Shown here piece by piece: positions 23,052-37,903 of a stretch of DNA of 64,000 nt (the stretch's first letter is position 1; each line of letters starts with the position of its first letter). The DNA is taken from the NCBI GenBank assembly GCA_023525715.1, contig CM042012.1:45547441-45611440 (forward strand), written 5' to 3'. The stretch is from Cichorium intybus. Taxonomy: Eukaryota; Streptophyta; Magnoliopsida; Asterales; Asteraceae. The position numbers and the translations under genes are program-made. Below the pieces are notes generated by a model. That model was not told where the DNA came from. It saw only the letters and a list, made by a program, of their open reading frames with translations, and made no database searches.

Positions 23052-24714
23052 TGAAATCTTAAGCTAATAGGGTCACTTTGTGTTTAAACCTCAACTACAT
23101 TAGAGATGCAATTAAATTGAATAACATAATTTATATATATGAATTTTCGGATCTTTTTGAAATGTATTAAATGAATTCATGTGAGACTTCTGTGATGGCG
23201 AATTGTTCGAGTTAGTAAAAGACCAACATATAAACTGTCTCTATACATCACTGTGATCAAGCATGTATCCGAAAAAAATAAAAAATCAGGGCGTTGTGTT
23301 AAATTGTTTACGGAGATATTGTATGAACCTCAATGAACGCTCGTAACGGCGTGACGAGGATATGAAACACATTGTTTTATTCTATGAAATGTTAATGATG
23401 TCAAAACAGATATGATAGTATATTTGAACTAGCCAACCATTGGAGTTTTGTCCGTCCCCTCATTACGTTTGCTTAAAAGTCGTACTATTATGGAGTATCA
23501 ACGTATTATGTGCTGAAACCGTATAAATATGTAAAGATTTTTAGCTGAATGCCATCAATGTAGAAATGGTGTTTGGTCAACTTGTTGGCTACGATGTATA
23601 TTTCTTAATAAATCCTTTCTGTCCACCTGGAGATGACATGTGCCCATTCAAGCTAGGGAGAAAAAAAGTTTCATATTCGATTTATTTTGGTTATGGCGAT
23701 CAGTAAACTCCAGGCATATATAGTCAGTTGTTTACGCATGTGGTTATATACAAGAATGGCGAAATCCATGTTTTACATGACGTTGTCTGTAGGTACATAA
23801 CGGTATCGGTACCGTAAAGTGCCAAAAATGTTCAATTATAACCATCTTTGCACATTAAACGTGGTATAAAAAAGGTTTCCAGGGAAAGAGTTCCTTTTAA
23901 GATGGTGTTCGAACTCGGATGTTCATTCGTTACCGTTAAGATTGAAAGGATCAATAATTATGACTTTTTCAAACGAGGTACTTGACCTTCACTGGTAACT
24001 TGTAGGTAGTTTAAAATGTTAATTTTAAGTACAATTCCTAATATGTTCAAATGTCCAAATCATAATGCTAATGTGTAAGTAATACAAAATGCTACTGTGC
24101 AGGTAAAATGCCAAGGTCTGATGTTGAAAAAAATAACACGCAGGTTCTAATCTGTCCAAATATACATCTATGAGATGTCATGCTCTTCTATTAGAAAAGG
24201 GTTAAGATGCTAACAATGTAAGGGAAATTCCTAGGTCTGATGTTGAAAACATGTACATGTCTGATGTTGTCAAATACTTAGTATAGATGTTTAAACGCAC
24301 AATCACCTCAAAAATTTCTGGTTTCATAAAAGCTTTTGAACCCAATTCAGATTATAATTAATCATTTCTTAGTATAACGTTTGAAGTGAATTATAAATCA
24401 ATGAACTTTAAGAAAAAGAAATATATAATTTAATTATCAAGTTCGGTTTTAGAGAGGATTATGTGCATAATATAGGATAAACTTGAAAGCTTCTTTTATG
24501 TTACCTATATGTTACCGATGGAAGTTTTTTTCATCATTAATTACATTCAATTAAATCCTAGCCGTTTTGTACCTTTAACTTTTAATTAAGAATTGAAGAG
24601 AAGAGAAAGTAACGCTTATTTGGTCTATTTAAACGAACATTATCATCAATCCCCAAACCAAGAGGTTCAGAAATCCTACGTTGAAGTTATCGGTCTCTGT
24701 AAATGCGCATAAAC

Positions 24715-25247
24715 ATGGCCAAACTCGCAGCTTACTTCTTGTTTCTAATTGTTGTGTTCTCAGGTTTGCGAGCTCAATTCTCTTGCTAGATGCTTATAAT
24801 CTTCGATAACGTTATTTTGATTTTAACATACGTGATGAAGTTTTTTGTAGATACATTGCGATATCCAACACGATTTGTCTCAAAGCATATCTTGTTTGAT
24901 TAAAATAGTTTCACATTGATTCCAAACATATCAAACTCATTGTGGAAAAATTATCATACAATAAATTTTAATATTTTCTTCTTGATTTAACATAGCCATG
25001 TGCACAATATCTAATATTATTTGGTTAATATTATAAGTAATATGTTTGATTTATTTATCTTCGTCTTTTAGTTGGAGTTCCGATTATCAATGGACAACAA
25101 AGATGTACAGTGGTGTGGGATCCAAACAGTTGTAATCTTAATGATTGTCGTGCACAATGTTTTCAACAGCACAATGGCGCCGAAGGAGTTTGCGAAATTT
25201 CAAGTGATAAGAGCCATTACGTTTGTATTTGTATTTACAATTGCTAA
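24715..25247 (+). CDS. Defensin-like peptide, copy 5
   Basis: Exons 24715-24763 and 25072-25247, TATA-like box at 24626. The protein matches the consensus throughout. It sits exactly 4396 bp from copy 3 and shares that copy's intron and flanking variants, while lacking its N23K change. N23K therefore arose after the duplication or was removed by gene conversion. Confidence 0.92.
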
Positions 25248-26915
25248 TGAAATCTTAAGCTAATAGGGTCACTTTGTGTTTAAACCTCAACTACATTAGA
25301 GATGCAATTAAATTGAATAACATAATTTATATATATGAATTTTCGGATCTTTTTGAAATGTATTAAATGAATTCATGTGAGACTTCTGTGATGGCGAATT
25401 GTTCGAGTTAGTAAAAGACCAACATATAAACTGTCTCTATACATCACTGTGATCAAGCATGTATCCGAAAAAAATAAAAAATCAGGGCGTTGTGTTAAAT
25501 TGTTTACGGAGATATTGTATGAACCTCAATGAACGCTCGTAACGGCGTGACGAGGATATGAAACACATTGTTTTATTCTATAAAATGTTAATGATGTCAA
25601 AACAGATATGATAGTATATTTGAACTAACCAACCATTGGAGTTTTGTCCGTCCCCTCATTACGTTTGCGTAAAAGTCGTACTATTATGGAGTATCAACGT
25701 ATTATGTGCTGAAACTGTATAAATATGTAAAGATTTTTAGCTGAATGCCATCAATGTAGAAATGGTGTTTGGTCAACTTGTTGGCTACGATGTATATTTC
25801 TTAATAAATCCTTTCTGTCCACCTGGAGATGACATGTCCCCATTCAAGCTAGGGAGAAAAAAAGTTTTATATTCGATTTATTTTGGTTATGGCGATCAGT
25901 AAACTCCAGGCATATATAGTCAGTTGTTTACGCATGTGGTTATATACCAGAATGGCGAAATCCATGTTTTACATGACGTTGTCCGTAGGTACATAACGGT
26001 ATCGGTACCGTAAAGTGCCAAAAAAAGTTCAATTATAACCATCTTTGCACATTAAACGTGGTATAAAAAAGGTTTCCAGGGAAAGAGTTCCTTTTAAGAT
26101 GGTGTTCGAACTCGGATGTTCATTCGTTACCGTTAAGATTGAAAGAATCAATAATTATGACTTTTTCAAACGAGGTACTTGACCTTCACTGGTAACTTGT
26201 AGGTAGTTTAAAATGTTAATTTGAAGTACAATTCCTAATATGTTCAAATGTCCAAATCATAATGCTAATGTGTAAGTAATACAAAATGCTACTGTGCAGG
26301 TAAAATGCCAAGGTCTGATGTTGAAAAAAATAACACGCAGGTTCTAATCTGTCCAAATATACATCTATGAGATGTCATGCTCTTCTATTAGAAAAGGGTT
26401 AAGATGCTAACAATGTAAGGGAAATTCCTAGGTCTGATGTTGAAAACATGTACATGTATGATGTTGTCAAATACTTAGTATAGATGTTTAAACGCACAAT
26501 CACCTCAAAAATTTCTGGTTTCATAAAAGCTTTTGAACCCAATTCAGATTATAATTAATCATTTCTTAGTATAACGTTTGAAGTGAATTATAAATCAATG
26601 AACTTTAAGAAAAAGAAATATATAATTTAATTATCAAGTTCGGTTTTAGAGAGGATTATGTGCATAATATAGGATAAATAAACTTGAAAACTTCTTTTAT
26701 GTTACCTATATGTTACCGATGGAAGTTTTTTTCATCATTAATTACATTCAATTAAATCCTAGCCGTTTTGTACCTTTAACTTTTAATTAAGAATTGAAGA
26801 GAAGAGAAAGTAATGCTTACTTGGTCTATTTAAACGAACATTATCATCAATCCCCAAACCAAGAGGTTCAGAAATCCTACGTTGAAGTTATCGGTCTCTG
26901 TAAATGCACATAAAC

Positions 26916-27448
26916 ATGGCCAAACTCGCAGCTTACTTCTTGTTTCTAATTGTTGTGTTATCAGGTTTGCGAGCTCAATTCTCTTGCTAGATGCTTATAA
27001 TCTTCGATAACGTTATTTTGATTTTAACATACGTGATGAAGCTTGTTGTAGATACATTGCGATATCCAACACGATTTGTCTGAAAGCATATCTTGTTTGA
27101 TTAAAATAGTTTCACATTGATTCCAAACATATCAAACTCATCGTGGAAAAATTATCATACAATAAATTTTAATATTTTCTTCTTGATTTAACATAGCCAT
27201 GTGCACAATATCTAATATTATTTGGTTAATATTATAAGTAATATGTTTGATTTATTTATCTTCGTCTTTTAGTTGGAGTTCCGATTATCAATGGACAACA
27301 AAGATGTACAGTGGTGTGGGATCCAAACAGTTGTAATCTTAATGATTGTCGTGCACAATGTTTTCAACAGCACAATGGCGCCGAAGGAGTTTGCGAAATT
27401 TCAAGTGATAAGAGCCATTACGTTTGTATTTGTATTTACAATTGCTAA
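26916..27448 (+). CDS. Defensin-like peptide, copy 6
   Basis: Exons 26916-26964 and 27273-27448, TATA-like box at 26827. The only protein change is F15L at the end of the signal peptide, shared with copy 4. The leader has the ATGCAC upstream codon, and the intron has the aagcttgttg and gtctgaaagc variants of copy 4. The mature peptide is consensus, so the gene is predicted functional. Confidence 0.92.
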
Positions 27449-29112
27449 TGAAATCTTAAGCTAATAGGGTCACTTTGTGTTTAAACCTCAACTACATTAG
27501 AGATGCAATTAAATTGAAAAACATAATTTATATATATGAATTTTCGGATCTTTTTGAAATGTATTAAGTGAATTCATGTGAGACTTCTGTGATGGCGAAT
27601 TGTTCGAGTTAGTAAAAGACCAACATATAAACTGTCTCTATACATCACTGTGATCAAGCATGTATCCGAAAAAAATAAAAAATCAGGGCGTTGTGTTAAA
27701 TTGTTTACGGAGATATTGTATGAACCTCAATGAACGCTCGTAACGGCGTGACGAGGATATGAAACACATTGTTTTATTCTATAAAATGTTAATGATGTCA
27801 AAACAGATATGATAGTATATTTGAACTAGCCAACCATTGGAGTTTTGTCCGTCCCCTCATTACGTTTGCGTAAAAGTCGTACTATTATGGAGTATCAACG
27901 TATTATGTGCTGAAACCGTATAAATATGTAAAGATTTTTAGCTGAATGCCATCAATGTAGAAATGGTGTTTGGTCAACTTGTTGGCTACGATGTATATTT
28001 CTTAATAAATCCTTTCTGTCCACCTGGAGATGACATGTGCCCATTCAAGCTAGGGAGAAAAAAAGTTTCATATTCGATTTATTTTGGTTATGGCGATCAG
28101 TAAACTCCAGGCATATATAGTCAGTTGTTTACGCATGTGGTCATATACCAGAATGGCGAAATCCATGTTTTACATGATGTTGTCCGTAGGTACATAACGG
28201 TATCGGTACCGGAAAGTGCCAAAAAAAGTTCAATTATAACCATCTTTGCACATTAAACGTGGTATAAAAAAGGTTTCCAGGGAAAGAGTTCCTTTTAAGA
28301 TGGTGTTCGAACTCGGATGTTCATTCGTTACCGTTAAGATTGAAAGAATCAATAATTATGACTTTTTCAAACGAGGTACTTGACCTTCACTGGTAACTTG
28401 TAGGTAGTTTAAAATGTTAATTTTAAGTACAATTCCTAATATGTTCAAATGTCCAAATCATAATGCTAATGTGTAAGTAATACAAAATGCTACTGTGCAG
28501 GTAAAATGCCAAGGTCTGATGTTGAAAAAAATAACACGCAGGTTCTAATCTGTCCAAATATACATCTATGAGATGTCATGCTCTTCTATTAGAAAAGGGT
28601 TAAGATGCTAACAATGTAAGGGAAATTCCTAGGTCTGATGTTGAAAACATGTACATGTCTGATGTTGTCAAATACTTAGTATAGATGTTTAAACGCACAA
28701 TCACCTCAAAAATTTCTGGTTTCATAAAAGCTTTTGAACCCAATTCAGATTATAATTAATCATTTCTTAGTATAACGTTTGAAGTGAATTATAAATCAAT
28801 GAACTTTAAGAAAAAGAAATATATAATTTAATTATCAAGTTCGGTTTTAGAGAGGATTATGTGCATAATATAGGATAAACTTGAAAGCTTCTTTTATGTT
28901 ACCTATATGTTACCGATGGAAGTTTTTTTCATCATTAATTACATTCAATTAAATCCTAGCCGTTTTGTACCTTTAACTTTTAATTAAGAATTGAAGAGAA
29001 GAGAAAGTAACGCTTATTTGGTCTATTTAAACGAACATTATCATCAATCCCCAAACCAAGAGGTTCAGAAATCCTACGTTGAAGTTATCGGTCTCTGTAA
29101 ATGCGCATAAAC

Positions 29113-29645
29113 ATGGCCAAACTCGCAGCTTACTTCTTGTTTCTAATTGTTGTGTTCTCAGGTTTGCGAGCTCAATTCTCTTGCTAGATGCTTATAATCT
29201 TCGATAACGTTATTTTGATTTTAACATACGTGATGAAGTTTGTTGTAGATACATTGCGATATCCAACACGATTTGTCTCAAAGCATGTCTTGTTTGATTA
29301 AAATAGTTTCACATTGATTCCAAACATATCAAACTCATTGTGGAAAAATTATCATACAATAAATTTTAATATTTTCTTCTTGATTTAACATAGCCATGTG
29401 CACAATATCTAATATTATTTGGTTAATATTATAAGTAATATGTTTGATTTATTTATCTTCGTCTTTTAGTTGGAGTTCCGATTATCAATGGACAACAAAG
29501 ATGTACAGTGGTGTGGGATCCAAACAGTTGTAATCTTAATGATTGTCGTGCACAATGTTTTCAACAGCACAATGGCGCCGAAGGAGTTTGCGAAATTTCA
29601 AGTGATAAGAGCCATTACGTTTGTATTTGTATTTACAATTGCTAA
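29113..29645 (+). CDS. Defensin-like peptide, copy 7
   Basis: Exons 29113-29161 and 29470-29645, TATA-like box at 29024. The protein is consensus. The unit downstream has several private changes in the spacer (for example cgtatcggcg near 29936 and aaaattttaatg near 29983), so the non-coding parts vary more than the exons here. Confidence 0.92.
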
Positions 29646-31308
29646 TGAAATCTTAAGCTAATAGGGTCACTTTGTGTTTAAACCTCAACTACATTAGAGA
29701 TGCAATTAAATTGAATAACATAATTTATATATATGAATTTTCGGATCTTTTTGAAATGTATTAAGTGAATTTATGTGAGACTTCTGTGATGGCGAATTGT
29801 TCGACTTAGTAAAAGACCAACATATAAACTGTCTCTATACATCACTGTGATCAAGCATGTATCCGAAAAAAATAAAAAATCAGGGCGTTGTGTTAAATTG
29901 TTTACGGAGATATTGTATGAACCTCAATGAACGCTCGTATCGGCGTGACGAGGATATTAAACACATTGTTTTATTCTATAAAATTTTAATGATGTCAAAA
30001 CAGATATGATAGTATATTTGAACTAGCCAACCATTGGAGTTTTGTCCGTCCCCTCATTACGTTTGCGTAAAAGTCGTACTATTATGGAGTATCAACGTAT
30101 TATGTGCTGAAACCGTATAAATATGTAAAGATTTTTAGCTGAATGCCATCAATGTAGAAATGGTGTTTGGTCAACTTGTTGGCTACGATGTATATTTCTT
30201 AATAAATCCTTTCTGTCAACCTGAAGATGACATGTGCCCATTCAAGCTAGGGAGAAAAAAAGTTTCATATTCGATTTATTTTGGTTATGGCGATCAGTAA
30301 ACTCCAGGCATATATAGTCAGTTGTTTACGCATGTGGTCATATACCAGAATGGCGAAATCCATGTTTTACATGATGTTGTCCGTAGGTACATAACGGTAT
30401 CGGTACCGGAAAGTGCCAAAAAAGTTCAATTGTAACCATCTTTGCATATTAAACGTGGTATAAAAAAGGTTTCCAGGGAAAGAGTTCCTTTTAAGATGGT
30501 GTTCGAACTCGGATGTTCATTCGTTACCGTTAAGATTGAAAGAATCAATAATTATGACTTTTTCAAACGAGGTACTTGACCTTCACTGGTAACTTGTAGG
30601 TAGTTTAAAATGTTAATTTTAAGTACAATTCCTAATATGTTCAAATGTCCAAATCATAATGCTAATGTGTAAGTAATACAAAATGCTACTGTGCAGGTAA
30701 AATGCCAAGGTCTGATGTTGAAAAAAATAACACGCAGGTTCTAATCTGTCCAAATATACATCTATGAGATGTCATGCTCTTCTATTAGAAAAGGGTTAAG
30801 ATGCTAACAATGTAAGGGAAATTCCTAGGTCTGATGTTGAAAACATGTACATGTCTGATGTTGTCAAATACTTAGTATAGATGTTTAAACGCACAATCAC
30901 CTCAAAAATTTCTGGTTTCATAAAAGCTTTTGAACCCAATTCAGATTATAATTAATCATTTCTTAGTATAACGTTTGAAGTGAATTATAAATCAATGAAC
31001 TTTAAGAAAAAGAAATATATAATTTAATTATCAAGTTCGGTTTTAGAGAGGATTATGTGCATAATATAGGATAAACTTGAAAGCTTCTTTTATGTTACCT
31101 ATATGTTACCGATGGAAGTTTTTTTCATCATTAATTACATTCAATTAAATCCTAGCCGTTTTGTACCTTTAACTTTTAATTAAGAATTAAAGAGAGGAGA
31201 AAGTAACGCTTATTTGGTCTATTTAAACGAACATTATCATCAATCCCCAAACCAAGAGGTTCAGAAATCCTACGTTGAAGTTATCGGTCTCTGTAAATGC
31301 GCATAAAC

Positions 31309-31841
31309 ATGGCCAAACTCGCAGCTTACTTCTTGTTTCTAATTGTTGTGTTCTTAGGTTTGCGAGCTCAATTCTCTTGCTAGATGCTTATAATCTTCGA
31401 TAACGTTATTTTGATTTTAACATACGTGATGAAGTTTGTTGTAGATACATTGCGATATCCAACACGATTTGTCTCAAAGCATATCTTGTTTGATTAAAAT
31501 AGTTTCACATTGATTCCAAACATATCAAACTCATTGTGGAAAAATTATCATACAATAAATTTTAATATTTTCTTCTTGATTTAACATAGCCATGTGCACA
31601 ATATCTAATATTATTTGGTTAATATTATAAGTAATATGTTTGATTTATTTATCTTCGTCTTTTAGTTGGGGTTCCGATTATCAATGGACAACAAAGATGT
31701 ACAGTGGTGTGGGATCCAAACAGTTGTAATCTTAATGATTGTCGTGCACAATGTTTTCAACAGCACAATGGCGCCGAAGGAGTTTGCGAAATTTCAAGTG
31801 ATAAGAGCCATTACGTTTGTATTTGTATTTACAATTGCTAA
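31309..31841 (+). CDS. Defensin-like peptide, copy 8
   Basis: Exons 31309-31357 and 31666-31841, TATA-like box at 31220. The last full codon of exon 1 is TTA, giving S16L, and the donor context becomes TTAG|GT, which stays canonical. Exon 2 has a silent GGG for Gly18. The mature peptide is consensus. The downstream spacer carries several private substitutions (for example gaaaacaataaaaactc near 32061). Confidence 0.9.
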
Positions 31842-33505
31842 TGAAATCTTAAGCTAATAGGGTCACTTTGTGTTTAAACCTCAACTACATTAGAGATGCA
31901 ATTAAATTGAATAACATAATTTATATATATGAATTTTCGGATCTTTTTGAAATGTATTAAATGAATTCATGTGAGACTTCTGTGATGGCGAATTGTTCGA
32001 GTTAGTAAAAGACCAACATATAAACTGTCTCTATACATCACTGTGATCAAACATGTATCCGAAAACAATAAAAACTCAGGGCGTTGTGTTAAATTGTTTA
32101 CGGAGATATTGTATGAACCTCAATGAACGCTCGTAACGGCGTGACGAGGATATGAAACACATTGTTTTTTTCTATAAAATGTTAATGATGTCAAAACAGA
32201 TATGATAGTATATTTGAACTAGCCAACCATTGGAGTTTTGTCCATCCCCTCATTACGTTTGCGTAAAAGTCGTACTATTATGGAGTATCAACATATTATG
32301 TGCTGAAACCGTATAAATATGTAAATATTTTTAGCTGAATGCCATCAATGTAGAAATGGTGTTTGGTCAACTTGTTGGCTACGATGTATATTTCTTAATA
32401 AATCCTTTCTGTCCACCTGGAGATGACATGTCCCCATTCAAGCTAGGGAGAAAAAAAGTTTCATATTCGATTTATTTTGGTTATGGCGATCAGTAAACTC
32501 CAGGCATATATAGTCAGTTGTTTACGCATGTGGTTATATACCAGAATGGCGAAATCCATGTTTTACATGACGTTGTCCGTAGGTACATAACGGTATCGGT
32601 ACCGGAAAGTGCCAAAAAAAGTTCAATTATAACCATCTTTGCACATTAAACGTGGTATAAAAAAGGTTTCCAGGGAAAGAGTTCCTTTTAAGATGGTGTT
32701 CGAACTCGGATGTTCATTCGTTACCGTTAAGATTGAAAGAATCAATAATTATGACTTTTTCAAACGAGGTACTTGACCTTCACTGGTAACTTGTAGGTAG
32801 TTTAAAATGTTAATTTTAAGTACAATTCCTAATATGTTCAAATGTCCAAATCATAATGCTAATGTGTAAGTAATACAAAATGCTACTGTGCAGGTAAAAT
32901 GCCAAGGTCTGATGTTGAAAAAAATAACACGCAGGTTCTAATCTGTCCAAATATACATCTATGAGATGTCATGCTCTTCTATTAGAAAAGGGTTAAGATG
33001 CTAACAATGTAAGGGAAATTCCTAGGTCTGATGTTGAAAACATGTACATGTCTGATGTTGTCAAATACTTAGTATAGATGTTTAAACGCACAATCACCTC
33101 AAAAATTTCTGGTTTCATAAAAGCTTTTGAACCCAATTCAGATTATAATTAATCATTTCTTAGTATAACGTTTGAAGTGAATTATAAATCAATGAACTTT
33201 AAGAAAAAGAAATATATAATTTAATTATCAAGTTCGGTTTTAGAGAGGATTATGTGCATAATATAGGATAAACTTGAAAGCTTCTTTTATGTTACCTATA
33301 TGTTACCGATGGAAGTTTTTTTCATCATTAATTACATTCAATTAAATCCTAGCCGTTTTGTACCTTTAACTTTTAATTAAGAATTGAAGAGAAGAGAAAG
33401 TAACGCTTATTTGGTCTATTTAAACGAACATTATCATCAATCCCCAAACCAAGAGGTTCAGAAATCCTACGTTGAAGTTATCGGTCTCTGTAAATGCGCA
33501 TAAAC

Positions 33506-34038
33506 ATGGCCAAACTCGCAGCTTACTTCTTGTTTCTAATTGTTGTGTTCTCAGGTTTGCGAGCTCAATTCTCTTGCTAGATGCTTATAATCTTCGATAA
33601 CGTTATTTTGATTTTAACATACGTGATGAAGTTTGTTGTAGATACATTGCGATATCCAACACGATTTGTCTCAAAGCATATCTTGTTTGATTAAAATAGT
33701 TTCACATTGATTCCAAACATATCAAACTCATTGTGGAAAAATTATCATACAATAAATTTTAATATTTTCTTCTTGATTTAACATAGCCATGTGCACAATA
33801 TCTAATATTATTTGGTTAATATTATAAGTAATATGTTTGATTTATTTATCTTCGTCTTTTAGTTGGAGTTCCGATTATCAATGGACAACAAAGATGTACA
33901 GTGGTGTGGGATCCAAACAGTTGTAATCTTAATGATTGTCGTGCACAATGTTTTCAACAGCACAATGGTGCCGAAGGAGTTTGCGAAATTTCAAGTGATA
34001 AGAGCCATTACGTTTGTATTTGTATTTACAATTGCTAA
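33506..34038 (+). CDS. Defensin-like peptide, copy 9
   Basis: Exons 33506-33554 and 33863-34038, TATA-like box at 33417. The product is consensus with one silent change (GGT for Gly52). The 3' flank has the aacctaaactac and caagaatgtatcc variants also seen after copies 14 and 15, which ties these units together by duplication or conversion. Confidence 0.92.
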
Positions 34039-35701
34039 TGAAATCTTAAGCTAATAGGGTCACTTTGTGTTTAAACCTAAACTACATTAGAGATGCAATT
34101 AAATTGAATAACATAATTTATATATATGAATTTTCGGATCTTTTTGAAATGTATTAAATGAATTCATGTGAGACTTCTGTGATGGCGAATTGTTCGAGTT
34201 AGTAAAAGACCAACATATAAACTGTCTCTATACATCACTGTGATCAAGAATGTATCCGAAAAAAATAAAAAATCAGGGCGTTGTGTTAAATTGTTTACGG
34301 AGATATTGTATGAACCTCAATGAACGCTCGTAACGGCGTGACGAGGATATGAAACACATTGTTTTATTCTATAAAATGTTAATGATGTCAAAACAGATAT
34401 GATAGTATATTTGAACTAGCCAACCATTGGAGTTTTGTCCGTCCCCTCATTACGTTTGCGTAAAAGTCGTACTATTATGGAGTATCAACGTATTATGTGC
34501 TGAAACCGTATAAATATGTAAAGATTTTTAGCTGAATGCCATCAATGTAGAAATGGTGTTTGGTCAACTTGTTGGCTACGATGTATATTTCTTAATAAAT
34601 CCTTTCTGTCCACCTGGAGATGACATGTCCCCATTCAAGCTAGGGAGAAAAAAAGTTTCATATTCGATTTATTTTGGTTATGGCGATCAGTAAACTCCAG
34701 GCATATATAGTCAGTTGTTTACGCATGTGGTTATATACCAGAATGGCGAAATCCATGTTTTACATGACGTTGTCCGTAGGTACATAACGGTATCGGTACC
34801 GTAAAGTGCCAAAAAAAGTTCAATTATAACCATCTTTGCACATTAAACGTGGTATAAAAAAGGTTTCCAGGGAAAGAGTTCCTTTTAAGATGGTGTTCGA
34901 ACTCGGATGTTCATTCGTTACCGTTAAGATTGAAAGAATCAATAATTATGACTTTTTCAAACGAGGTACTTGACCTTCACTGGTAACTTGTAGGTAGTTT
35001 AAAATGTTAATTTTAAGTACAATTCCTAATATGTTCAAATGTCCAAATCATAATGCTAATGTGTAAGTAATACAAAATGCTACTGTGCAGGTAAAATGCC
35101 AAGGTCTGATGTTGAAAAAAATAACACGCAGGTTCTAATCTGTCCAAATATACATCTATGAGATGTCATGCTCTTCTATTAGAAAAGGGTTAAGATGCTA
35201 ACAATGTAAGGGAAATTCCTAGGTCTGATGTTGAAAACATGTACATGTATGATGTTGTCAAATACTTAGTATAGATGTTTAAACGCACAATCACCTCAAA
35301 AATTTCTGGTTTCATAAAAGCTTTTGAACCCAATTCAGATTATAATTAATCATTTCTTAGTATAACGTTTGAAGTGAATTATAAATCAATGAACTTTAAG
35401 ATAAAGAAATATATAATTTAATTATCAAGTTCGGTTTTAGAGAGGATTATGTGCATAATATAGGATAAACTTGAAAGCTTCTTTTATGTTACCTATATGT
35501 TACCGATGGAAGTTTTTTTCATCATTAATTACATTCAATTAAATCCTAGCCGTTTTGTACCTTTAACTTTTAATTAAGAATTGAAGAGAAGAGAAAGTAA
35601 TGCTTACTTGGTCTATTTAAACGAACATTATCATCAATCCCCAAACCAAGAGGTTTAGAAATCCTACGTTGAAGTTATCGGTCTCTGTAATGCGCATAAA
35701 C

Positions 35702-36234
35702 ATGGCCAAACTCGCAGCTTACTTCTTGTTTCTAATTGTTGTGTTCTCAGGTTTGCGAGCTCAATTCTCTTGCTAGATGCTTATAATCTTCGATAACGTT
35801 ATTTTGATTTTAACATACGTGATGAAGTTTATTGTAGATACATTGCGATATCCAACACGATTTGTCTCAAAGCATATCTTGTTTGATTAAAATAGTTTCA
35901 CATTGATTCCAAACATATCAAACTCATTGTGGAAAAATTATCATACAATAAATTTTAATATTTTCTTCTTGATTTAACATAGCCATGTGCACAATATCTA
36001 ATATTATTTGGTTAATATTATAAGTAATATGTTTGATTTATTTATCTTCGTCTTTTAGTTGGAGTTCCGATTATCAATGGACAACAAAGATGTACAGTGG
36101 TGTGGGATCCAAACAGTTGTAATCTTAATGATTGTCGTGCACAATGTTTTCAACAGCACAATGGCGCCGAAGGAGTTTGCGAAATTTCAAGTGATAAGAG
36201 CCATTACGTTTGTATTTGTATTTACAATTGCTAA
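35702..36234 (+). CDS. Defensin-like peptide, copy 10
   Basis: Exons 35702-35750 and 36059-36234, TATA-like box at 35614. The protein is consensus. The leader is one base shorter (ctgtaatgcgc), so the box lies 88 bp from the ATG. The intron variant gtttattgtag and leader variant aggtttagaaatcc are shared with copy 16, exactly 13040 bp away. The leader variant also occurs in the orphan promoter of copy 1. Confidence 0.92.
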
Positions 36235-37903
36235 TGAAATCTTAAGTTAATAGGGTCACTTTGTGTTTAAACCTCAACTACATTAGAGATGCAATTAAAT
36301 TGAATAACATAATTTATATATATGAATTTTCGGATCTTTTTGAAATGTATTAAGTGAATTCATGTGAGACTTCTGTGATGGCGAATTGTTCGAGTTAGTA
36401 AAAGACCAACATATAAACTGTCTCTATACATCACTGTGATCAAGCATGTATCCGAAAAAAATAAAAAATCAGGGCGTTGTGTTAAATTGTTTACGGAGAT
36501 ATTGTATGAACCTCAATGAACGCTCGTAACGGCGTGACGAGGATATGAAACACATTGTTTTATTCTATAAAATGTTAATGATGTCAAAACAGATATGATA
36601 GTATATTTGAACTAGCCAACCATTGGAGTTTTGTCCGTCCCCTCATTACGTTTGCGTAAAAGTCGTACTATTATGGAGTATCAACGTATTATGTGCTGAA
36701 ACCGTATAAATATGTAAAGATTTTTAGCTGAATGCCATCAATGTAGAAATGGTGTTTGGTCAACTTGTTGGCTACGATGTATATTTCTTAATAAATCCTT
36801 TCTGTCCACCTGGAGATGACATGTGCCCATTCAAGCTAGGGAGAAAAAAAGTTTCATATTCGATTTATTTTGGTTATGGCGATCAGTAAACTCCAGGCAT
36901 ATATAGTCAGTTGTTTACGCATGTGGTTATATACCAGAATGGCGAAATCCATGTTTTACATGACGTTGTCCGTAGGTACATAACGGTATGGGTATCGGTA
37001 CCGGAAAGTGCCAAAAAAAGTTCAATTGTAACCATCTTTGCACATTAAACGTGGTATAAAAAAGGTTTCCAGGGAAAGAGTTCCTTTTAAGATGGTGTTC
37101 GAACTCGGATGTTCATTCGTTACCGTTAAGATTAAAAGAATCAATAATTATGACTTTTTCAAACGAGGTACTTGACCTTCACTGGTAACTTGTAGGTAGT
37201 TTAAAATGTTAATTTTAAGTACAATTCCTAATATGTTCAAATGTCCAAATCATAATGCTAATATGTAAGTAATACAAAATGCTACTGTGCAGGTAAAATG
37301 CCAAGGTCTGATGTTGAAAAAAATAACACGCAGGTTCTAATCTGTCCAAATATACATCTATGAGATGTCATGCTCTTCTATTAGAAAAGGGTTAAGATGC
37401 TAACAATGTAAGGGAAATTCCTAGGTCTGATGTTGAAAACATGTACATGTCTGATGTTGTCAAATACTTAGTATAGATGTTTAAACGCACAATCACCTCA
37501 AAAATTTCTGGTTTCATAAAAGCTTTTGAACCCAATTCAGATTATAATTAATCATTTCTTAGTATAACGTTTGAAGTGAATTATAAATCAATGAACTTTA
37601 AGAAAAAGAAATATATAAATTAATTATCAAGTTCGGTTTTAGAGAGGATTATGTGCATAATATAGGATAAACTTGAAAGCTTCTTTTATGTTACCTATAT
37701 GTTACCGATGGAAGTTTTTTTCATCATTAATTACATTCAATTAAATCCTAGCAGTTTTGTACCTTTAACTTTTAATTAGGAATTGAAGAGAAGAGAAAGT
37801 AATGCTTACTTGGTCTATTTAAACGAACATTATCATCAATCCCCAAACAAAGAGGTTCAGAAATCCTACGTTGAAGTTATCGGTCTCTGTAATGCGCATA
37901 AAC

